This document shows, piece after piece, positions 30,801 to 35,211 of a stretch of 35,211 nucleotides of DNA. The stretch's first letter is position 1. Every line of letters begins with the position of its first letter. The stretch covers positions 1-35,211 of the forward strand of contig JAHDXO010000088.1 in the NCBI GenBank assembly GCA_023382975.1, read 5' to 3'. The stretch is from Pirellulaceae bacterium (GTDB lineage: Bacteria > Planctomycetota > Planctomycetia > Pirellulales > Pirellulaceae). The position numbers and the translations under genes were made by a program. The notes beneath the pieces were generated by a model. The model saw only the letters and a list, made by a program, of their open reading frames with translations, ran no database searches and was not told where the DNA came from.

Positions 30801-31233
30801 CGCCGTCCTCTTGCACTTTTTCCAGACCGTCCAGCACCAGCAGCCCCGATGTCTGCTGCAGCAAGTAGAAGATCTGCCCGAGCGACAACACGTTTTCAAT
30901 TCGCGGTGAATGTTCCAGCCACATTTGCAGCGCTTCGAAAAACGCTTCCGGGTTGGGCGCGTCGTAGAAGGAAAAGACAAACACGCCGTGCGGCGTGGGC
31001 AGCGAGCCGTCTTTGGGGACGTCCGGGTCGGGCGGCAGCCCGCCGGGCAGGACGCGCAGGAACCGTTCCGCGATGGCCGTCTTGCCCGCTCCGCCCATCC
31101 CGACCAACGCCAACACACCTCGCCCGCCGCCGCGCCACCACTGGCAAACGTCGTCGAACTGCGGCCGATGCTGCCAATCGCGGGCTCGCAACAACGAGTA
31201 CACGAAATAGTTGGACGCCGTGCCGCCGGACAT
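27739..31233 (-). CDS. STAND ATPase-TPR-TIR protein, NLR-like
   Basis: 1164 residues from ATG 31233 (AGGG 7 nt upstream). The ATPase has Walker A GMGGAGKT (45-52), Walker B LLVLDGLE (131-138) and 'LVTSRFP' (about 175-181). A winged-helix-like and TPR region fills about 330-1020. The C-terminus (1027-1164) is a TIR domain: 'FHVFLSHNSKDKPAVRDL', 'LTVWFDEDEL', and 'GPWEDEEMQAAL', whose second Glu matches the NADase glutamate of catalytic TIRs. TIR starts at an internal ATG (28155), where a free-standing TIR protein would begin. Sensor-ATPase-effector layout suggests an abortive-infection type defence protein that depletes NAD+ on activation; that is inferred. It has its own promoter and carries two palindromic insertions in frame. 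Confidence 0.85.
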   Translation of the reverse strand: MSGGTASNYFVYSLLRARDWQHRPQFDDVCQWWRGGGRGVLALVGMGGAGKTAIAERFLRVLPGGLPPDPDVPKDGSLPTPHGVFVFSFYDAPNPEAFFEALQMWLEHSPRIENVLSLGQIFYLLQQTSGLLVLDGLEKVQEDGVRGLLGRLASPKLREFLDRIAAGYFPELSVLVTSRFPLADLRDARPQFFRLLPIEEIELPAGIRLLRARGVRGTDPQLAPIVDACGRHALTVDFAGGYIAEFGGGDPATPVDFEMDSARLQEMLDDEPDEARRHVLKQGHRFARLAERYRDAMLGGTAERSDGDAAALALLQRICLFRLGVDANTLANIFTGEQAVQVSGPALAGLSGPQLQKKLDWLVRMRIVESQSQIQNQKSKIRYTIHPAVRDGFLSGLAADALREYHEAVRQGLAVSLGDAPGENPSDPATLDLLEEIVHHTLQSGRVPEAWDIYRNRIGGHKNLLWRLGAYERGERICRAFAGGVAPETLFAPAPLSPRAGRGAGGEGRSPSNATTFRVLPYQSLPEATQAIFINEWALYLKNLGRLAAAARCYQLGNEPDYRNENWSGASIGNRNLSGAWLLSGRLTAGQATAAEALRLAELPGDATHRCYSRAFRAHAHALRGEIPAALADFRVALDWQHKAEGDDAPPLYSNRGIWHTHLLARLGRRDEATRLTEANIALLREAAGEGNFHEPPCRLILSDLHREAGDLAEAETLLASAHEWAVARDAKEVLCWSALVQARIALAAAVGPEGAKQISPGQSDAATAAERRPGNAEHLTHQALKGRNKTPPAGLSRPFRAEDSAGAPVSQGDALGWSVAGPSGRNAAAAATALADGLKIARDCGFGCYHIDLLLARARLHLVSGEPHAALDDLRTALDEGVPGDEQTGQPELLAATHPECGYAWAIAEGLQLRAEALLLQAAQTLGQSTFVPAHRSALPAAVGDLLTQAESCLTESLVRWQPLHDPEPERPDQNFQLDGKQYNYRAAETHRLLTDLVDGVLTNYPLRPLSEPTPETPKPESEPTMTFHVFLSHNSKDKPAVRDLKQKLLGYSLTVWFDEDELQPGIPWQQLLEDGITKSGSIAVLVGKDGLGPWEDEEMQAALGLAVADKRPVIPVLMPGASAQPKLPMFLGNRTWVDLRGGFTKDGLDKLVWGITGKKPNP
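28755..28982. repeat. nested palindromic element inside the first STAND gene
   Basis: About 228 bp with three nested inverted pairs: GGCCC..GGGCC ends (28757-28769 with 28966-28980, imperfect), CAGCCCAGGGC with GCCCTGGGCTG (28780-28790, 28947-28957, perfect) and GCCCTGAAAGGGCGA with its complement (28828-28842, 28870-28884, perfect). It lies between TPR helices and is translated through in frame as about 76 residues. Confidence 0.75.
29711..29756. repeat. 28-bp perfect palindrome inside the first STAND gene
   Basis: CCCCTCTCCCCGCG and its exact complement meet at 29737/29738 (29724-29751). The flanking CCCTCACCCCCGG is part of a palindromic repeat that I recognise as common in many bacterial genomes. 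It is translated as a short Pro/Arg/Gly-rich insert. Confidence 0.7.
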
Positions 31234-31287
31234 CGGGTCACCCTGCTGCGCAACAATGAAACGTTTTCTCGCCCGCGAGCGGCCCCA

Positions 31288-31316
31288 ATTATGGCGGACG
31301 CACGGCTCGCGAACAA
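31288..31316 (-). promoter_or_regulatory. promoter of the STAND-TPR-TIR gene
   Basis: On the minus strand TTGTTC (31316-31311), 17 nt, CATAAT (31293-31288), giving a leader of about 48 nt. A 7-bp inverted repeat CGCGAGC/GCTCGCG (31274-31280, 31305-31311) brackets the -10 and could be an operator. Confidence 0.5.
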
Positions 31317-31349
31317 CAGGGACAAGATCCCGCGACTGGGAAACATGAT

Positions 31350-31970
31350 CTACGGCTCGTCGCCGCGCAGCAGGTCTTCGGCGTAGCCGGGGGGAAATGG
31401 GTTCTCGAAACCCGAGGGGGCGGATTCATCAACCGATCGGTCGGCGGGTTGAGACGAGCTTTCGGGGCGAATGGTGGCATCGCTGAAGATTCGCAGCCAT
31501 TCGTCCAATTCGGCAGATGCGAGTTGCGACGCCGCTTCGTCAGGCACCGCAACCGACTCGACCGGTTGGATGGGCCGCTTTTCGAATTGCCGGAACCAGA
31601 CCTCGCTGTCGATTGGCGTCGCTCGCCGCCGCCGCGCGGCCCGGTGCAGGCGGTGATCGCTGGACACCACCGTCAGCCGCCGCGGCGATGTGTCGCTGCG
31701 GATCAACTCCTCGATCAAATCGTCCGCCTCGCGATGCGGCCGGGCGAATCGAACCGTGATCCCGCGGTGGATGAACGTTGGAGCCAGTCCGGGCGGAGCA
31801 TTTCGGCCATCGAAGACGACCGTCGTAGTGTAGCGATCCGCCGCGGCGAGTCGCGCGGCCAGGAAGTCCAATAGCGCGGCACGCGATTGGGCCAGCGAAC
31901 TGCCCGCGGTCCCCCCGCCGGCGATCCCGGTCGCGTTCAGCAGATTGTACCCGTCGATGATCAACGCCAT
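31350..31970 (-). CDS. NYN-domain (YacP-like) ribonuclease
   Basis: 206 residues from ATG 31970; the frame is open further upstream but MALIIDGYNLL is the standard beginning of the fold. The PIN-like NYN core (about 1-115) shows 'IIDGYNLL' (Asp6), 'VVFDGRNAPPG', 'READDLIEELI' and 'LTVVSSDHRLH', whose acidic residues would hold metal for RNA cleavage. The closest characterised relatives are YacP/Rae1 proteins, which cut mRNA on the ribosome. About 90 C-terminal residues form a less conserved tail. The last 57 codons are duplicated as a fragment at 24914-25086, on the far side of the STAND locus. Transcribed ahead of the STAND genes on the same strand. Confidence 0.85.
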   Translation of the reverse strand: MALIIDGYNLLNATGIAGGGTAGSSLAQSRAALLDFLAARLAAADRYTTTVVFDGRNAPPGLAPTFIHRGITVRFARPHREADDLIEELIRSDTSPRRLTVVSSDHRLHRAARRRRATPIDSEVWFRQFEKRPIQPVESVAVPDEAASQLASAELDEWLRIFSDATIRPESSSQPADRSVDESAPSGFENPFPPGYAEDLLRGDEP

Positions 31971-32049
31971 GTTCTCTTGCTTCCCTCGCAGATGGCATGC
32001 TACGGACCGACAATACAATAGGTGCCGGACTCAGTCTGGTGCACGCGTC

Positions 32050-32130
32050 ACGAACGGGGTCGAAAGTCGCTTTCGGGCAATAGCGAAGCACATGGCAGGC
32101 GTTTTCTCCGAAAACAACTCCCGACCCCTT
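32050..32130. repeat. palindromic intergenic repeat
   Basis: Bounded by GGGGTCG (32056-32062) and CGACCCC (32122-32128) and containing two hairpins, CGAAAG TCG CTTTCG (32061-32075) and GTTTTC TCC GAAAAC (32101-32115). It lies between the LRR gene and the NYN gene. Confidence 0.55.
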
Positions 32131-32194
32131 CCGCAATTTCGAGCTCCCATACGCTCGTCTTCTGGATGTTGCAGCCTCGATTCTCGGTTGGTTG

Positions 32195-34876
32195 CTAAGG
32201 AACCATACGCACGCCACGCAGGCGCATCCGATTGCGCCCGTCCTCGGTGACTCGGGTGTCCGTGAGATCCAGTTCGGCGAGATTCGGCAATCGGCCCAGT
32301 GCTTTCAGTCCTTCGTCGGTCACGGCACAGCCGTTGATCAGCAGCGTGCGCAACTGCGGTAGTTGGCCGACTGTCTCCAGGCCGCGGTCATCGATACGGG
32401 TATGCGACAACCGCAGCCAGACCAGGTTGCGCAGCCGAGGCAAATCCGCCAGCGACTGGCTGGTCACCCCCGTCTCGCCGAGCGACAGCTTGAACAAGCC
32501 CGACAGCGAGGCCACGTGTTTCACGAAGTCGCCGCGCACTTGGGTGCGTCCCAGGTACAACAGTGCCAGCCCCTGGTTCTCGGACAAGAATCGCAAGGCG
32601 TCGTCCGTGACCACGGTGCCGGTCAGGTTCAGTCGGGTCAGGTTCTGCAATCCCGCCAACCGAGCCAAGCCGACATCGGAAACGCAGGTGTCCTCCAGAT
32701 CCAGCGACCGGAGTTGGGCGTAACCTCCTACCAAAGCCATGGCGTCGTCCGTCACGTCCGTGCCACTGAGATTCAAGCAAGCCAAATTTCGACTATCGGC
32801 CAATCCAGCCAGCACCCCGTTATCCGCTCTGCTGTCGCAGAGATCGAGTGTCTCCAACGACGTCAGGCCGCTCAGTTCAAACCTGACAGAGGCGATGCCG
32901 CGGAGCGACAGGTCCGCCAGTTTTGGCAGATCGACCAACCGCGCATGTCGCAACGGTGTATGATTCAGCACGAGCATTCCCTGCAACTCGGGCAAGTTCT
33001 CCAACCGCAGTTCTTGCAGCGCGAGTCCTTGCAGTTGGATGACCACGAGCTTCTTCAAGGACTGCAAATGCAGCCGGGTAATGCCGGTATGGCTGATATC
33101 CAATTCCTGCAATTCAGAAAGAGGTATCAGCCGCGACCAACCGGCGTCGGTGACGCGGGTGTTACGGAGGTCCAGGCGTCGCAGGCCCCGATTGCCGGCC
33201 AAGGATGCCATCGCTACATCGCCCGCATGCGAATCCTGAAGGGACAGCGAGTGCAATTGCTTCAAACCGGACAGGACTGCGAAATCGGCGTCGTCGACGT
33301 CGGCGCCGGTGATGACCAACGCGCGGAGCGAAGCAACTCGCCCGATCGACCGCAGGATTTCTCGGTCGATCTTCATCCGGGGGTACTCGACGACCCGACC
33401 ATACGAATCGTAACTGGCACGCGGCGTCAACGTCAGCGACGTGAGATTCGGGACGGAGTCCAGTTCAAGCTGGCGCAACCGTTGGCCCCACAACTCCAGC
33501 GACTGCAAGGCGGGCAGGTTCGAGAGACGAACGCTTTGGGCGTCCACGCAACGCGGTCCGCCCATGCGTGCGAGTCGTACATCCATGGTCGTGAGCAAGC
33601 CCACTCCGGCGCGACGACCGATGAAGCGACGGGTTGGCGGGAGAAACCACTCACTAAAGTCCGTTCCCCTGTTTGGCAAGCCCCGCAACGAAGGCAGGTT
33701 GTGGAGTTCGAGTCGATCGAGATGCTCGGGCAGCGATAGTTGGGTCAGATTCGGCAGGTCGCGCAGGTGGACGTCGCGCAACCGCACGCGAGCTTCTTCG
33801 TGTCCGAGAACTCCGGAACTGGATCCCAATTCCAGCGTGGTCAGCGACGGGTGGCCATGCAGATGGATCAGGCCGGCGCCGGTCAGGCGGTCCGCGGGCA
33901 GAATCAGTGTATGCAGGAGTGGCAACCGGGCGGCATGTTCGAGCCCTTGATCGGTGATCTCCGTGTCAGTGAGATCCAACTGCCGCAGGTTCTGCAGGAC
34001 CGGCAGACGAGCCAGATGCTCATCCCGCACCGGAAGATCGCGCAGGACGAGCGTCTGGAGGTTCTGCAATTGGGCGAGCTGTGCAAACACCGCCGAGCAG
34101 CGAGCCTCGTTCCCGCTGACCTTCAACGACCGCAAAAACGGCAACTGCCCGAGAACGGCCAAATCATCCGCGCGGTAGATGCCAGTGTCCAGCACCAAAG
34201 TCTCCAGTTCGGGAAAACGGGCCAGTTTCCGCAGACACTCGGGCGTCGAAGGTAATAGATGGAGTTGCGAAACTGTGGTCAACAGGTTCAACCGCTCGAC
34301 CGGCAGCAGTTTGCCCAGCCACACGGGATACCGCAACGAAGTCTCGTAGCCCCCAACAAATTCGCCTTCCAGAAACGAACGTTGCTGCTGCCAGCGGGTT
34401 TGTTCATGACGCCACCAAGCCAGAGGCAGCGCCGCGACCAGCGTCAAGACCAGGATATCGCTGAGCGAAAACTGCAACCAACCTCGGCCGCGGCGGCAAC
34501 GCCACTCGCACCACAGTCCGGACAAAGCGAGCACAATCGCCGCCACCGCCACATTCGCAGACAAAGGACGCGACGACCAGCGGACGATCCGTTCCGATGG
34601 CGGCTGGGTGGCGGCCGCGGGGGGCCGGGAAGAGAAATACCAACGCCAAGGAAGACCGGCGTAGCGGCAGTCGAGCATCTGGATCGGTCTTGGAGTAGCT
34701 CCCGAGTGGCCCTCGAACGCAGAGCCTCCTTGAGAAGCCCGCTGATCGACGTACAACATCGGCCAATTGGCCAGCACCGACAGGCCGGTCAGCAGGACGA
34801 GCACGATCCAGGTCGGCGCGTGCAACCGCCAAGCGGCGCGGTGGCGAGGTTCGGTTGTGCGGGAGGTAGAATTCAC
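32195..34876 (-). CDS. membrane-anchored leucine-rich-repeat protein
   Basis: 893 residues from GTG 34876 (GGAA about 8 nt upstream); a GTG at 34933 would add 19 residues but has no spaced ribosome site. Three hydrophobic spans lie in the first 170 residues ('TWIVLVLLTGLSVLANW', 'NVAVAAIVLALSGLW', 'LSDILVLTLVAALPLAWW'). From about 200 to the end run more than twenty leucine-rich repeats, mostly of the 'L..L.L..T.VTD.GL..L' type (e.g. 'LRQLDLTDTEITDQGL', 'LAELDLTDTRVTEDG'), similar to bacterial and F-box LRRs. The repeats are irregular in the middle (about 390-520). LRRs form a curved binding surface; the ligand is unknown and no catalytic domain is present. Confidence 0.88.
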   Translation of the reverse strand: MNSTSRTTEPRHRAAWRLHAPTWIVLVLLTGLSVLANWPMLYVDQRASQGGSAFEGHSGATPRPIQMLDCRYAGLPWRWYFSSRPPAAATQPPSERIVRWSSRPLSANVAVAAIVLALSGLWCEWRCRRGRGWLQFSLSDILVLTLVAALPLAWWRHEQTRWQQQRSFLEGEFVGGYETSLRYPVWLGKLLPVERLNLLTTVSQLHLLPSTPECLRKLARFPELETLVLDTGIYRADDLAVLGQLPFLRSLKVSGNEARCSAVFAQLAQLQNLQTLVLRDLPVRDEHLARLPVLQNLRQLDLTDTEITDQGLEHAARLPLLHTLILPADRLTGAGLIHLHGHPSLTTLELGSSSGVLGHEEARVRLRDVHLRDLPNLTQLSLPEHLDRLELHNLPSLRGLPNRGTDFSEWFLPPTRRFIGRRAGVGLLTTMDVRLARMGGPRCVDAQSVRLSNLPALQSLELWGQRLRQLELDSVPNLTSLTLTPRASYDSYGRVVEYPRMKIDREILRSIGRVASLRALVITGADVDDADFAVLSGLKQLHSLSLQDSHAGDVAMASLAGNRGLRRLDLRNTRVTDAGWSRLIPLSELQELDISHTGITRLHLQSLKKLVVIQLQGLALQELRLENLPELQGMLVLNHTPLRHARLVDLPKLADLSLRGIASVRFELSGLTSLETLDLCDSRADNGVLAGLADSRNLACLNLSGTDVTDDAMALVGGYAQLRSLDLEDTCVSDVGLARLAGLQNLTRLNLTGTVVTDDALRFLSENQGLALLYLGRTQVRGDFVKHVASLSGLFKLSLGETGVTSQSLADLPRLRNLVWLRLSHTRIDDRGLETVGQLPQLRTLLINGCAVTDEGLKALGRLPNLAELDLTDTRVTEDGRNRMRLRGVRMVP

Positions 34877-34964
34877 GGTGGAAATTCCGTCGGAACCGGC
34901 TGGCAGAATCGTGGCCCGTCTGCCATGATACACGTCCTGCTTTTATGGGATAAGGAGAGCGACG

Positions 34965-35072
34965 ATGGCGATTTCGTTATTGGGGTTGGGAGTCTTGGTT
35001 TTGCTTCTGCTGGTGGTGATCGCAGCGGTAACCGTCGTGGCGGTCACCACGACACGACGCCGGGACAAGTAG
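34965..35072 (+). CDS. 35-residue single-span membrane peptide
   Basis: ATG at 34965 with AAGGAG 7 nt upstream, 36 codons to TAG at 35070-35072. MAISLLGLGV begins an uninterrupted hydrophobic span of about 25 residues, followed by a TTTRRRDK tail, so the C-terminus is probably cytoplasmic. No homologue is recognised. It is divergent from the LRR gene, with the two starts only about 90 nt apart. The strong ribosome site, clean membrane-protein pattern and positive tail argue that it is real. Confidence 0.65.
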   Translation: MAISLLGLGVLVLLLLVVIAAVTVVAVTTTRRRDK

Positions 35073-35211
35073 GAGCGGCAAAACAATAAGCGTCGGACTT
35101 GGTTTCGTGGTCCGCGACGGGGTCGGGGGGGGGTGTTTGGGCCCTGATTGTACTGAGACTGTGGCACAAAAAACGAACAAAAACCGCCCCACCCCCACAC
35201 AGCAGCGCCAG
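35073..35211. other. window end, no gene seen
   Basis: Contains a run of nine G and an A-rich stretch. No promoter, hairpin or coding frame is supported. Confidence 0.4.

Overview
The window is about 35 kb of high-GC DNA that looks like a Planctomycetota chromosome, most likely Pirellulales or a near relative. This rests on a tandem-duplicated UvrA of 2354 residues, a secretin-tail protein, membrane-anchored multiheme cytochrome/HEAT/TPR and leucine-rich-repeat proteins, a BlaR1-type sensor ending in HEAT repeats, frequent GTG starts, and several families of short palindromic repeats between genes. No rRNA, tRNA, CRISPR array, transposase or replication origin was seen.

Left part, 1-16.7 kb, is mostly housekeeping and envelope genes. 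On the minus strand a GT-C-like polytopic membrane protein overlaps a Nudix (CoA pyrophosphatase-like) gene by 4 nt. An eight-heme cytochrome follows with its own promoter. On the plus strand are a TPR protein, then a small anchored protein followed by thiS and thiG (thiamin thiazole synthesis). Next come a minus-strand zinc-ribbon membrane protein, a plus-strand secretin-tail protein and SGNH hydrolase, and a minus-strand secreted GH43-like beta-propeller protein. A blaI-blaR pair (minus) closes this part, with a nested palindromic operator over its promoter.

Middle part, 16.9-24.8 kb. A single 7 kb gene encodes two complete UvrA modules plus a C-terminal extension that is itself a tandem duplication. 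Convergent to it lies a two-gene module: a small conserved protein overlapping a retropepsin-like aspartic protease by ATGA.

Right part, 24.9-35.1 kb, holds the most unusual locus. Two long minus-strand reading frames encode NLR-like proteins: STAND ATPase-TPR-TIR (31233 to 27739) and STAND ATPase-TPR (27823 to 25097). They overlap by 85 nt in the -1 frame. The zero-frame stop is directly preceded by an A AAC CCT heptamer and followed after 5 nt by a possible stem-loop, so a -1 frameshift could join TIR to the second ATPase. The TPR arms carry at least three different palindromic elements in frame. The pair is flanked by direct copies of the 3' end of a NYN (YacP-like) nuclease gene, one intact and one a fragment. 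Architecture suggests a cell-intrinsic (anti-phage type) sensor system, but that role is inferred. The window ends with a large membrane-anchored LRR protein and, divergent from it, a 35-residue single-span membrane peptide with a strong ribosome binding site.
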